NCBI RefSeq assembly: GCF_900100345.1
Contig: NZ_FMTT01000001.1
Location: 1 to 64,000, forward strand
Length of the DNA stretch: 64,000 nucleotides
Reading direction: 5' to 3'
Source: Paenibacillus tianmuensis
GTDB taxonomy: Bacteria > Bacillota > Bacilli > Paenibacillales > NBRC-103111
Below, piece after piece: positions 1 to 7,307 of the stretch (within the stretch, counting starts at the first letter, position 1; every line of letters begins with the position of its first letter). The notes beneath the pieces were generated by a model. It was not told the origin of the DNA, ran no database searches, and saw only the letters and a list, made by a program, of their open reading frames with translations. Both the position numbers and the translations under genes were made by a program.

Positions 1-217
1 CTTTGCTCCACAAACGAAAACGGGAATATACGGTTTTCCAAGGACCAAAACGTTCCGGCAAATCACGCCAAGGAGCCCCTGTTTTTACTTTCCAAAGCAT
101 TCCATTCAGCATGACTCGATTGGGCTTCGAGGGTCTGCCTTCGCCTGTATTTTCGGGTGGCAATAGACCTTGGATCCGTTCCCAATCCTGGTCCTTGATT
201 TCGTGGCGTCGTAGCAT
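1..217 (-). mobile_element. IS5-family transposase, N-terminal part (runs off left edge)
   Basis: On the minus strand an open frame starts at the ATG at 215-217 and runs off the window after 72 codons. It begins MLRRHEIKDQDWERIQGLLP and later contains GAPWRDLPERFGPWKTVYSR, the hallmark of the DUF4096 N-terminal domain of IS5-family transposases (IS427/IS1031-like branch). A ribosome binding site (GGAGG, complement of 229-234) precedes it. The catalytic DDE part lies outside the window, so I cannot say whether the element is intact. The right end of the element probably lies near 305, where a sequence of the type GGACGTGTCTGAAAACTAT is seen on the minus strand next to a CTAG tetranucleotide, a target used by several IS5-family members. 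The family call is firm; the subgroup is not. Confidence 0.88.
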
Positions 218-265
218 AATTTTACAGGCCTCCTCGTGATCTCGTCCCTGTAAAATTATGCTACG
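210..265. repeat. 19-bp perfect inverted repeat over the transposase start
   Basis: CGTAGCATAATTTTACAGG at 210-228 is repeated as its exact reverse complement at 247-265, with an 18-nt loop. In minus-strand RNA the transposase AUG falls in the stem and the Shine-Dalgarno sequence in the loop. A candidate promoter (TTGCTT, complement of 278-283; 17 nt; CATAAT, complement of 255-260) has its -10 inside the upstream arm, so the element's own transcript would lack most of that arm while read-through transcripts from outside would carry both arms and fold. This resembles the translational protection described for IS10 and IS50. Confidence 0.75.
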
Positions 266-283
266 GTTTCTTCTTTGAAGCAA

Positions 284-308
284 TAGATAGTTTTCAGACA
301 CGTCCTAG
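284..308. mobile_element. Probable right terminus of the IS element with CTAG target
   Basis: The minus strand reads GGACGTGTCTGAAAACTAT ending at about 287, similar to terminal repeats of the IS427 branch of IS5 elements. It directly abuts CTAG at 305-308, after which the SUKH reading frame begins. The partner terminus is outside the window, so the exact boundary is inferred. Confidence 0.55.
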
Positions 309-330
309 TCAAAAAGGCGCCGTTCAATAT

Positions 331-885
331 TTGGAAAGCAACAACATTCCATTCGCCAAATCAGATCGGTATCAGGAAAACGACAGGAAAGAGCTGGACG
401 AATCCGTCAAGGCGAAAAAGGAACGAAATAAACGGAAATGGAAGCAGTTGCAGGAGGAGCACCCCCGGCTTATTGAAGCGTATCCCAAATTTGCAAGTTC
501 GTTAAAAAACGGTTTTTCCGAAGACGACAGCTTCGAAGCGAACGCAACCATCCAGGATATAAAAGAATACGAGCGTTTGATGAACATTCAGTTGCCCCAA
601 GACGTGGCTAATTTTTTGCTGACCGTTTCGCGAATTTCATTGGAAGGTATTCAAATTGCACTGGGCGATGTGTATATGCTCGATTTGTTAGGCAAACGCT
701 ATGGCGTCCTCGGCGAGTTTTGGAAAGAAGCGGACGGCGATTTGATTCTGTTTGATGGCTCCGGGAGCAATACAGCTACGACCTTCTACTATTACGCTCA
801 CGAAGAGAATAAAGTGAAACCGCTCGCCAAGAGCCCGGAAGAACTTATGGAAAAAGTGTTTACCCGTTATCTTCGGAGCCTATAG
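331..885 (+). CDS. SMI1/KNR4 (SUKH) family protein, probably 5'-truncated by the IS
   Basis: The 184 residues contain a lysine/glutamate-rich N-terminal helix region (about 1-60) followed by a SUKH-type domain (about 70-184) with the typical pattern TIQDIKEYERLMNIQLPQDV, a hydrophobic FLLTVSRISLEGIQI strand and a closing FWKEADGDLILFDGSG segment. SUKH proteins are often immunity proteins against contact-dependent or polymorphic toxins, or accessory proteins beside them. The only available start here is a TTG at 331 without a convincing ribosome binding site, and the frame stays open upstream to the IS edge near 306. I infer that the insertion displaced the natural start. Whether it is still expressed is unknown. 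No toxin gene is visible beside it. Confidence 0.65.
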   Translation: MESNNIPFAKSDRYQENDRKELDESVKAKKERNKRKWKQLQEEHPRLIEAYPKFASSLKNGFSEDDSFEANATIQDIKEYERLMNIQLPQDVANFLLTVSRISLEGIQIALGDVYMLDLLGKRYGVLGEFWKEADGDLILFDGSGSNTATTFYYYAHEENKVKPLAKSPEELMEKVFTRYLRSL

Positions 886-940
886 ATACTATCGTCTTTA
901 GTTCAACTAATATAGAAAATATTTGCTTGGAGGTTCAATC

Positions 941-1495
941 ATGGAAGAGATAAAGCTGCAAACGACTACCGTAAAGTTACTCCAAGGAGATATTACAAAA
1001 ATAGCCGCGGATGTCATCGTGAATGCCGCGAATACAAGCTTGCTTGGCGGTGGCGGGGTTGACGGAGCCATCCATAGGGCTGGCGGCAAGCAGATTTTGG
1101 AGGAATGCAGGAAGATCAGAGATCAGCAGGGCGGCTGCCAGATCGGAGAAGCCGTTGTGACGACAGCGGGAAATTTACCGGCGTCATTTGTGATTCACAC
1201 CGTAGGACCAGTTTGGAACGGCGGAAAGAGCGGTGAGGAACAGAAATTAATGAACTGCTATGTAAACACATTGAATTTAGCCTGCAAAAATCATGCCCGC
1301 AGTATCGCTTTTCCTAATATCAGTACCGGCATTTATCGGTTTCCGAAGGCTTTGGCTGCCAAAATTGCTTTAGAGGCAGTATCCAATTTCATCCGTGGCC
1401 ATCACGAGTCGAGTCTAGAGCAGATTTTGTTCGTCTGCTTCGATGAGGAAAATTGCCGGATTTATCGGGAGCGTTTGCGGGAGTATGTGATATAA
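941..1495 (+). CDS. Macrodomain protein, O-acetyl-ADP-ribose deacetylase-like
   Basis: A 184-residue single-domain macro protein. The ADP-ribose site is clear: the motif [20 protein letters not shown] near residues 26-45 and the phosphate loop ISTGIYRFP near 125-133. It matches the YmdB/MacroD-type class that hydrolyses O-acetyl-ADP-ribose and can remove mono-ADP-ribose from proteins or nucleic acids. The ATG at 941 is chosen because GGAGG at 929-933 sits 7 nt upstream; a TTG at 923 is in frame but poorly placed. It follows the SUKH gene by 55 nt and may be co-transcribed. Macro and SUKH genes both occur in defence or toxin-associated islands, but no partner ADP-ribosyltransferase is visible here. 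Confidence 0.92.
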   Translation: MEEIKLQTTTVKLLQGDITKIAADVIVNAANTSLLGGGGVDGAIHRAGGKQILEECRKIRDQQGGCQIGEAVVTTAGNLPASFVIHTVGPVWNGGKSGEEQKLMNCYVNTLNLACKNHARSIAFPNISTGIYRFPKALAAKIALEAVSNFIRGHHESSLEQILFVCFDEENCRIYRERLREYVI

Positions 1496-1619
1496 AAGAA
1501 GTATTTCCGAGCTAAATAATGGTGCTTACAGTTGATGGAAATTTACGGTGTGACGAGTGCTTGCCGGAAGACCATGGATGGTCGTTTTAACAAAGGGCAG
1601 GTGGGACTATGGGATAAGG

Positions 1620-2216
1620 TTAGTCGCCGTCGATCAATTGGATATCCATGCAATAGAGCAAAGATATCGCTTCGGGCAGCGTAAATTTGGCTTTCCGGAT
1701 TGGATTGAGTCCCGGGTCGATCATGTAGTTGGTTGCAAAGGAGAAGTCCGCGGCCGTCAAGTTCGTCCGGTCAAATAGACTTTCGGAGAAATCCGTAGAA
1801 CTCATGTTCGCTTCCGTAAAGTCGGCTTCCCTGAAATCTACATTCTTTGCCGTGCATTTTGTGATTACGCACTTCGGCAGCGTCAGTCCGATGAAAGTGG
1901 AATGACTTAGGGTGCATTCTTCGAATCGGAGCAGACCGGACCCGATTTTTCGGGGCGGAGCCATCTCGGACCAGTTGATGCCAATCAATTTGGAATGGGT
2001 GAAGGAAACCTGGGAGAAGTCGCAGTCGAGCACTTGAATTAAGCTTAAATTACAGCTTTCAAAGGTGCATCCCGAAAATTTGCAATCCTTAAAGACCGTC
2101 TCGCTGAAATCGCATTTGGTAAATGTGCAATCGTAGAACCGGATTGAGGTTACTTCCTTCTGCGAGTATTGGGCCTCCAAAAAGTGCTCGTCATAATATT
2201 CTTCTTCTATAAACAA
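1620..2216 (-). CDS. Pentapeptide-repeat protein
   Basis: A 198-residue protein built almost wholly of A(D/N)LxX pentapeptide units. Two blocks are visible: about residues 24-62 (FYDCTFTKCDFSETVFKDC and onward) and about 118-160 (KNVDFREADFTEANMSSTDF). The break between them with the segment INWSEMAPPRKIGSGLL near 79-95 is the arrangement of Qnr/McbG-like proteins. These right-handed quadrilateral beta-helices mimic DNA and can protect gyrase, but many members have no known role, so quinolone protection is not claimed. The start is TTG at 2216, preceded by AAGGAA about 10 nt upstream; an ATG further up is followed at once by a stop. It is transcribed opposite to its neighbours. Confidence 0.85.
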   Translation of the reverse strand: MFIEEEYYDEHFLEAQYSQKEVTSIRFYDCTFTKCDFSETVFKDCKFSGCTFESCNLSLIQVLDCDFSQVSFTHSKLIGINWSEMAPPRKIGSGLLRFEECTLSHSTFIGLTLPKCVITKCTAKNVDFREADFTEANMSSTDFSESLFDRTNLTAADFSFATNYMIDPGLNPIRKAKFTLPEAISLLYCMDIQLIDGD

Positions 2217-2333
2217 AACGCATCACATTCCTTAGAGGTGTTTTTTCCTCAGTATACCATATCATAAACGTCTTAAGAGTTCATTTGAGCACGAATTAAA
2301 TGGGGCTTCACAAAAAACTTAACGGAGGAATTT

Positions 2334-2663
2334 ATGGAAGAATCCGATTTTATCTCTTATGTAGGTGATTATAGAGTCCACGACAGCACGATTGTCGAAA
2401 TTCTGGATGATGGGCAGGGGCTTATTATTACATTACATGGCATGGAAGGAGAGAATTTGACCCTTTATTTAAGGGATGTGCTAACAATTAATATGCATAA
2501 AGCGGAAGGCATGATGTTGTACGCGATAAGTGAATATAAGTATCCGGCGCCGTACAGGAAATTTATTTTTGCTAATTGGAGAGACAATGATGACGCCTTC
2601 TTAGAAGTGATCGCCAAAGACTTTGTATTGGAGCCTGAATTAATAATGCCGGTAGAAGGGTGA
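2334..2663 (+). CDS. Conserved hypothetical protein (109 aa)
   Basis: A small acidic soluble protein, 109 residues, with ATG at 2334 and a good site GGAGGA at 2323-2328. The sequence looks like a compact mixed alpha/beta domain (DYRVHDSTIVEILDDGQGLI, a strand pair, then DFVLEPELIMPVEG). I do not recognise a family with certainty and see no membrane segment or signal peptide. Its stop (2661-2663) overlaps the ATG of a 25-codon open frame, suggesting translational coupling to a now vestigial downstream gene. Confidence 0.7.
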   Translation: MEESDFISYVGDYRVHDSTIVEILDDGQGLIITLHGMEGENLTLYLRDVLTINMHKAEGMMLYAISEYKYPAPYRKFIFANWRDNDDAFLEVIAKDFVLEPELIMPVEG

Positions 2664-2740
2664 TGCCGATGTCGGAACAAAACACGGTAAACATGGAAGA
2701 GCATTGTGTACAATCCTGGGTAAAAACAGCGGAGGTATGA
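2663..2740 (+). other. 25-codon open frame coupled to the preceding gene
   Basis: ATG at 2663 overlaps the stop of the 109-aa gene as TGATG. The product would be MPMSEQNTVNMEEHCVQSWV plus five residues, ending at 2740 where the nitrilase remnant begins with its own GGAGG. It could be a real micropeptide or the stump of a gene shortened in the same decay that hit the nitrilase. There is no family evidence. Confidence 0.25.
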
Positions 2741-2742
2741 TC

Positions 2743-2905
2743 ATGAGAATTGCTGTGGCTCAAATGAGACCCCAAAAGGGAAATATTTTGGAAAATATCG
2801 AAAAACATAAAAAATGATATCGACTGCAATTTCTTATCAAGCGAATGCCATATTTTTTCCGGAGCTTTCTGTAACCGGCTATTTTATAAAAACACCCCGG
2901 GGCGT
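2743..2905 (+). pseudogene. Nitrilase (carbon-nitrogen hydrolase) N-terminal remnant
   Basis: GGAGGT at 2731-2736 precedes ATG at 2743, and the frame reads MRIAVAQMRPQKGNILENIE, the typical first strand and helix of the C-N hydrolase superfamily. It stops at a TGA after 24 codons. Shifting one base at the run of As (about 2808-2815) restores KMISTAISYQANAIFFPELS, which contains the catalytic glutamate motif FPELSVTGY. Homology fades after about 2880-2905, well before the lysine and cysteine of the catalytic triad. It is therefore both frameshifted and truncated; the rest of the gene has been lost next to the convergent lysE gene. Confidence 0.8.
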
Positions 2906-2939
2906 TCTCGGATGCTTGTTTGAACAGCGATCGGGCAGC

Positions 2940-3527
2940 TTACAAAAAGATGGAGATTGCGCTGTACAGCAGTAATAACCCCATGGCGATATGAAAGGGC
3001 CGTTCATAGTTGGACAAAAACTTTTGAAACAACGAACCGAACACCGCCCACATGAACGTGGACAGGAATCCGACAAACGCAAGCAGCACGGAAAAGAGCA
3101 GCAAGCTAAGGCCGGACTTGTAGAACGGAATGACGAAGGTGGAGATGGCCGTGATCCCGTACAAAATCCCCTTGGGGTTAATAAATTGCAAAATAAATCC
3201 CGTAAAGAACGAGTTTAACGTGTCGTTAACTTGTTCTTTATTTTGTGTTTTATGAACTTTCATAATTTTGAAGGCGAGATAGGCCATATACAGACTCCCC
3301 AACAGGTTCATTACGAATTTAATCCGCGGGATATAGTTGTATAAAACCAGATTGAAAAAGCTGGACAACAGCATAATGGCAAAAAATCCGACGGTGACGC
3401 CAAAAATAAATCGAAATGTTTTTCTTAGCCCGTGTTTATTCGCGTTGGACATCGCCATGATGTTATTGGGGCCGGGCGTGAAGCTCGTCGCTATGATGTA
3501 CGACAGGAAAGGAAGGATAAGCATCAT
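2940..3527 (-). CDS. LysE/RhtB-family amino-acid exporter
   Basis: A 195-residue integral membrane protein with about six hydrophobic helices. The family signature FTPGPNNIMAMSNA sits near residues 15-29, and a second conserved INPKGILYG motif near 115. Members export basic or neutral amino acids, homoserine lactones or related compounds driven by the proton gradient; the substrate here cannot be read from sequence. ATG at 3527 is chosen because GAGGTG (complement of 3531-3536) lies just upstream; a much longer open frame upstream has no coding character. A short palindrome in the promoter region suggests local regulation. Confidence 0.9.
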   Translation of the reverse strand: MMLILPFLSYIIATSFTPGPNNIMAMSNANKHGLRKTFRFIFGVTVGFFAIMLLSSFFNLVLYNYIPRIKFVMNLLGSLYMAYLAFKIMKVHKTQNKEQVNDTLNSFFTGFILQFINPKGILYGITAISTFVIPFYKSGLSLLLFSVLLAFVGFLSTFMWAVFGSLFQKFLSNYERPFHIAMGLLLLYSAISIFL

Positions 3528-3560
3528 TCGCACCTCTATGTATGTTATAGTAAAATAACC

Positions 3561-3576
3561 ATATGTTATGACATAT
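3561..3576. promoter_or_regulatory. Palindrome upstream of lysE
   Basis: ATATGT-TATG-ACATAT forms a 6-4-6 inverted repeat about 35-50 nt upstream of the exporter start, where a repressor or activator would bind. No adjacent regulator gene is present, so the binding protein is unknown. Confidence 0.35.
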
Positions 3577-3788
3577 ATTCGTGCGTTATGATTATACAAC
3601 AATAAGGTTATATTGCACAACCGCCATTTCAAGGGAGTTTGCTTGCGTTTTTTCGCGGGCGCCGAACAGGATCGACGGAACTTTGGAGCTGGGGATCGGG
3701 CGACGATCAGGGAGGTGGAGCAAAGAGTCCGGGCCGAAGCAGCGGCTGCTGCGGCCCGCAAAGCGTGGAGGACTGCACTGACCTTTAT
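3577..3788. other. Intergenic stretch without a supported gene
   Basis: Several short overlapping open frames exist here on both strands, but none has a ribosome binding site or recognisable domain. The alanine-rich frame ending near 3807 (GDRATIREVEQRVRAEAAAA) could be residue of an older gene. I annotate nothing coding. Confidence 0.5.
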
Positions 3789-3820
3789 GCAAAGAAACCT
3801 TGCCTGATGGGGCAAGGTTT
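3789..3820 (-). terminator. Rho-independent terminator of the NADPH reductase gene
   Basis: AAACCTTGCC (3795-3804) and GGCAAGGTTT (3811-3820) form a 10-bp stem with a 6-nt loop directly after the stop of the minus-strand reductase gene, followed on that strand by a T-rich tract. Confidence 0.75.
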
Positions 3821-3825
3821 ACTTA

Positions 3826-4386
3826 TCATTCGTACTCGCGTCCTAGCTGATAAGCGCGTTCCAACAAACTCGCAATATGCTCCTTGGATTCCGAAAGGGT
3901 GTTGCATAGTAGCTCAACCCTGGATTCCTGCATGCGGGCGTAGCCAGAAACCGCTACATTGAGATAGTGCGTCAGCATCTCCTCGCGTTTGTATTTTGAC
4001 ATATGCTCTTGATCCCCGCCAGCCAGGCAGATCCACAGCACTTTTTTATTACTCACTTTCCCGAACAGCCCCAAGTTCCATACTTTGTCCAAGTACCCTT
4101 TAAGCATCGAAGGCACGCTGTACTGCCATAACGGGAACACGAAAACAAGCGTGTCCGCCGCTAGAATCCGGTCCATTTCCTTGCGAACCTCGGGAGGGTA
4201 GATTTTGTCAGGATTGATCCAATCTTTCTCATCTTCAGCCGTATATACAGGATTGAATCCGTCGTGGTACAAGTCCAACAGATCAACTTCGTGGTTGTTT
4301 TGCTTCAAGCCTTCGATAAAACGGTTCATTACAGCGTGCGTAAGCGAATTTTGGCGGGGGTGAGTGACGGTGACAAGAGCTTTCAT
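3826..4386 (-). CDS. NAD(P)H-dependent flavodoxin-fold oxidoreductase
   Basis: A 186-residue Flavodoxin_2 protein of the KefF/YwrO/MdaB type. The N-terminal FMN-phosphate loop THPRQNSLTHAV (about 8-19), the FVFPLWQYSVPSMLKGYLDK segment near 83-102 that shapes the flavin pocket, and a LAGGDQEHMSKY loop near 121-132 are visible. Such enzymes reduce quinones or electrophiles by two electrons and act in the cytoplasm against redox-cycling stress. ATG at 4386 has an AAGGAAGG site upstream. It is divergent from an HxlR regulator across about 200 nt containing two palindromes, the usual arrangement for a regulator and its target, so induction by electrophiles is likely but inferred. Confidence 0.9.
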   Translation of the reverse strand: MKALVTVTHPRQNSLTHAVMNRFIEGLKQNNHEVDLLDLYHDGFNPVYTAEDEKDWINPDKIYPPEVRKEMDRILAADTLVFVFPLWQYSVPSMLKGYLDKVWNLGLFGKVSNKKVLWICLAGGDQEHMSKYKREEMLTHYLNVAVSGYARMQESRVELLCNTLSESKEHIASLLERAYQLGREYE

Positions 4387-4499
4387 GGGTTAACGACCTT
4401 CCTTTGTGTATTTTCCCGGCGGCTTCAATGGATAACAGTTCGATGCGGTAGTCAATGGCCGGTTACAGATGTTATTATGGATGATATAAAATATGGTGT

Positions 4500-4532
4500 G
4501 AAGTACGCACTTCAAAGTGCAGTAGGCACTTT
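4500..4532. promoter_or_regulatory. Two adjacent palindromic operators between reductase and hxlR
   Basis: GAAGT-ACGC-ACTTC at 4500-4513 is followed immediately by AAAGTGC-AGTAG-GCACTTT at 4514-4532. Both are perfect dyads sharing an AAGT(G/A)C core. They lie between the divergent reductase and HxlR starts, as expected for binding sites of the HxlR dimer. Confidence 0.65.
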
Positions 4533-4595
4533 CAGGTTCTGTAGTATCCTTTTTATACCGATCCTATTACCTTGGGAAGGCGAGGGAGCGTAACC

Positions 4596-4964
4596 TTGAA
4601 GAAATATCGCATTGGAGTAGAGGTCACGCTGGAAGTCATCGGGGGAAAATGGAAAAGCATCATCCTATACCATTTGACAACCGGCAAAAAGCGCACCAAT
4701 GAGCTGAGAAGATTAATACCCGACATCACCCAAAAAATGCTGACGCAGCAGCTTCGCGAGCTCGAAAAGGATGGCATCATCCACCGGATCGTTTACCATG
4801 AAATTCCTCCCAAAGTGGAGTATGAGCTTAGCGAATACGGCTTGAGCCTGAAAACGGTTCTGGAGAGCTTTTGTGCGTGGGGAGAAAGGCATTTGGATAA
4901 AGTTTATGGAGACAGATCGGCCGTCTTGGAAGATTGTCCGGACTATACCTATGAGCACATTTAA
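4596..4964 (+). CDS. HxlR-family transcriptional regulator
   Basis: A 122-residue winged-helix protein. The conserved HxlR core is present: EVTLEVIGGKWKSIILYHLT, then RTNELRRLIPDITQKMLTQQ and LRELEKDGIIHRIVYHEIPP. The start is taken as TTG 4596, 8 nt after GAGGGAG at 4582-4588; a TTG at 4572 would add 8 residues. In the thiol sensors YodB, CatR and HypR a cysteine sits near the N terminus before the HTH; none is present here. Cysteines occur only near the C-terminal end (ESFCAWGERH and EDCPDY), so sensing may differ. It most likely controls the divergent flavodoxin-fold reductase. Its 3' end overlaps the next gene by 14 nt. Confidence 0.88.
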   Translation: MKKYRIGVEVTLEVIGGKWKSIILYHLTTGKKRTNELRRLIPDITQKMLTQQLRELEKDGIIHRIVYHEIPPKVEYELSEYGLSLKTVLESFCAWGERHLDKVYGDRSAVLEDCPDYTYEHI

Positions 4965-5370
4965 CGAGAGCTCCGCACGGCGACGGAGAGTCCGGATTGC
5001 CTATATCGTGGCCGTTTTCGCTGCTATGGCGTTAGGCTTAGGGTCCAGAACGTTCGCCGACCGTTTGCCTGTCTTTGTGGCTGAGCACTTTGGCGATGCA
5101 TTGTGGGCTTCCATGATTTACTTTGGCTTTCGCGCATGCTTTGTACATAAGAAGATTTCTTTCGCGTTGTGGTGCAGCCTCGCGTTTTGCTTTGCGATCG
5201 AGTTCAGCCAGCTGTACCAGGCCGGTTGGATCAATCGGATCCGGGAGACCACCCTTGGGGCGTTAGTATTGGGAAAAGGCTTTTTGGCGGCGGACCTCGT
5301 GCGGTATAGCGCGGGAATTGCTGTCTCTTCCCTGCTCGACATGGTTTGGCATTGGCGCAAACGCTCGTGA
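4951..5370 (+). CDS. DUF2809-like small membrane protein
   Basis: A 139-residue hydrophobic protein with about four membrane helices. Conserved features of the DUF2809 family are seen: LGLGSRTFADRLPVFVAEHF near residues 25-44, then a GDALWASMIYFGF helix, and the AIEFSQLYQAGWINRIRETT segment near 85-105. VanZ-like proteins share the ExSQ pattern, so a distant relation is possible. The function is unknown. The ATG at 4951 lies within the end of the HxlR gene, so the two are probably translationally coupled. Confidence 0.7.
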   Translation: MSTFNESSARRRRVRIAYIVAVFAAMALGLGSRTFADRLPVFVAEHFGDALWASMIYFGFRACFVHKKISFALWCSLAFCFAIEFSQLYQAGWINRIRETTLGALVLGKGFLAADLVRYSAGIAVSSLLDMVWHWRKRS

Positions 5371-5379
5371 TGTTGACGG

Positions 5380-5466
5380 ATGTCCGTGTCGGATGAAAGC
5401 TCCGCGAACGACACGGCGATGATCGAGAGCGACTTGCGAACGCTAAAGCGAATCATGGAAAAGTAA
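5380..5466 (+). other. 28-codon open frame of uncertain status
   Basis: ATG at 5380 to TAA at 5466 gives MSVSDESSANDTAMIESDLR and eight more residues, a helical, polar peptide. There is no clear ribosome binding site. It may be a micropeptide or the stump of a lost gene in this decaying region. Confidence 0.2.
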
Positions 5467-5481
5467 AGGGGTCACAATGTT

Positions 5482-6295
5482 ATGTACGAACTGTCTCGGG
5501 ATCATTTTTATAAGATTGCGCCCCTTCTTGAAAATGGTCATCCTCATCCTGAGGTTCAATCCATTTTAGAAAACAATAATCCGGGGTGGATATTTACCGA
5601 TCGAATCGACTCGCCAAGAACCGCCTTAGTATGGAGCAAGGGTATGAAAGGATTTTATCTTATCGGAGACGAAACCAATGATGCTTTTACCGACAAGCTT
5701 GATGGCATTATAGGAAGCAGTATTGCACCAAGGATGGGGGAACTTGGCATGAACTATTTTGAAGTTTCAGGCCATCATGATCGATGGAGGCCTGAATTCG
5801 TTATTTGCTGCGAGGGAACTGCATCTATGGGATCAAATCGTGTACGTGTCATCCTATTCTGAAGCACCCGCTGTGAATCTTTCTAGTGATGGTAGTTTCC
5901 AGACCGTTAATTTACGATCACAAGAATGGAGAAATCAAGATTTCCTCAATCGGGAATTTGTGTATGCTCACATTGACCAGTTCTGGGAAACACAAGAGGA
6001 TTTTTATAATAAAGGTTACGGTTATGCCGCAATTGAAGGTTCTACAATTATCGGTGTTTGCTATTCCAGCTTTGTAACTAAGGAAACGCACGCGATCGGG
6101 ATTGAAACTCTTCCTCAGCATCATAAAAGAGGAGTGGGCGCATGTCTGGCAAGTCTGGTAGTGAAAGATATTGCCCAGAGTGGCTTTTCTTCCTACTGGG
6201 ATTGTTCACAGAGCAACGAAGCGTCGAATAAATTAGCACTCCGGCTTGGATTTCAACAGGTGCACCAATACAAGTGCGTAGGCTTCGCTTTATAG
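5482..6295 (+). pseudogene. GNAT_acetyltran-family N-acetyltransferase, frameshifted
   Basis: The N-terminal half (5482-about 5793) reads MYELSRDHFYKIAPLLENGH up to NYFEVSGHHDRWRP, and the C-terminal half continues in the next frame from LNSLFAARELHLWDQIVYVS to LALRLGFQQVHQYKCVGFAL at 6295. One extra base (or loss of two) near 5791-5797 separates the halves. Joined, they give a protein of about 271 residues of the zwittermicin-resistance-like GNAT family (PF12746), with the acetyl-CoA loop in LPQHHKRGVGACLASLVVKD. The split copy is probably inactive unless the shift is a sequencing error. Substrate unknown. Confidence 0.82.
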
Positions 6296-6426
6296 GCTGC
6301 TGAAAAATGGTATGGTCGATTTTTTCATTTGGACGAACTGCGGCGTCATCTTTCACGGCAGGAAGATTGACGTTGTGCTGCGGGTGCTTGCTTAAAATAA
6401 ACTAAAACGGGAAGCGGGGAACTTCG

Positions 6427-7083
6427 ATGCGCGATAATCGCAAATATAAAGGCATTATTTTCGATATGGACAATACGCTGCTGCAATCCCGCATCGATTT
6501 TGCGGCAATGAAGGAAGACATCTACCGGCAATTGGTCGGGCACAGTATTTTGACGGAGCGGTTCCCGCTCCATGAGCATACGACATCCACCATGCTTGAA
6601 CAGGCCAAGCAAGCCGGTATGGACCAAGCCTTATACCTCTCCTGTCTGAACATCGCGGAAAAGCATGAAGTGCGCGGGATGGAAGGCGCGGGGCTGGAGA
6701 AAGGCGTGCCGGAGCTGATCGAATCGTTATTCGGCAAGTTCGTATTGGTCGTGGTCACGAACAATTCGCTTTCCGCTGCCCTGAAGGCGCTCGAAGTAAC
6801 GGGAATCAAGTCTTATTTCGACTCCATCATCGGCAGAGAGCAGATGGAAGCGCTGAAGCCGTCCCCTTCCGGTTTTACGTATGCCTTGAATCAGTTCCGT
6901 GCCATTGCGGCGGACGAATGGATATCGGTGGGTGATTCCTGGATTGACGGCAAAGCGTCCGCCGGGGCCGGCATTCCGTTTATCAGCTACAGGACGAGTA
7001 TGGAAGCGATGATGGATAAAGGGGTTAGCCCAATAACGAGAATCGGCCATATTTCGGAGGTTCAGGATTGGATCTACGGTTGA
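6427..7083 (+). CDS. HAD-superfamily phosphatase (phosphoglycolate phosphatase-like)
   Basis: A 218-residue HAD subfamily IA enzyme. Motif I is IIFDMDNTLLQS (catalytic aspartates at about residues 14 and 16), motif II is VVVTNNS, the motif III lysine is in EALKPSPSGF, and motif IV is SVGDSWIDGKAS. A four-helix cap lies between residues 20 and 85. These cytoplasmic enzymes hydrolyse small phosphate esters; the substrate cannot be named. ATG 6427 has a GAAGCGGGG site upstream. A GNAT fragment follows 5 nt after the stop, so the original operon may have paired the two. Confidence 0.88.
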   Translation: MRDNRKYKGIIFDMDNTLLQSRIDFAAMKEDIYRQLVGHSILTERFPLHEHTTSTMLEQAKQAGMDQALYLSCLNIAEKHEVRGMEGAGLEKGVPELIESLFGKFVLVVVTNNSLSAALKALEVTGIKSYFDSIIGREQMEALKPSPSGFTYALNQFRAIAADEWISVGDSWIDGKASAGAGIPFISYRTSMEAMMDKGVSPITRIGHISEVQDWIYG

Positions 7084-7088
7084 ACATT

Positions 7089-7193
7089 ATGCTGAGCGTG
7101 ACGGAAGTGACCGAAGAGACGCAGGAGCAGGCAAGACGGATCGTTTGCGCGGGGCTGGAGGAAAGATTCGGGGAACGTTCTATTATGTTATGA
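7089..7193 (+). pseudogene. N-terminal fragment of a GNAT acetyltransferase
   Basis: The frame from ATG 7089 reads MLSVTEVTEETQEQARRIVC then AGLEERFGERSIML and stops. The first 28 residues look like the beginning of a GNAT protein (strand 1, helix 1, and the ERFG turn), but the acetyl-CoA binding region is missing. It is followed by a terminator, so the remainder was probably deleted. Confidence 0.45.
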
Positions 7194-7250
7194 ATGGTGG
7201 CTGGCATGGGGGAGAGCGCGATTCCCCCTCCACTACCGCTGAAAAACATA

Positions 7251-7277
7251 CCGGCTTGCTGCGGCAAGGCGGTTTTT
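7251..7277 (+). terminator. Terminator after the HAD/GNAT fragment pair
   Basis: CCGGCTTGC and GCAAGGCGG pair with one G-G mismatch around a TGCG loop, followed by GTTTTTG. Confidence 0.65.
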
Positions 7278-7307
7278 GTGCATGCGCCGGGACTTGCCGG
7301 GTCTGTC

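Noticed and set aside
1557-1778. Plus-strand frame MLAGRPWMVVLTKGRWDYGI and a neighbouring frame MEIYGVTSACRKTMDGRFNK
   Set aside because: Both run into the complement of the pentapeptide gene. The second may be a stump of a gene, but there is no family support.
3528-3815. N-terminal extension of the LysE protein
   Set aside because: The extra residues are low-complexity and Ala/Arg-rich, while a perfect GAGGTG site lies at the true start, 3527.
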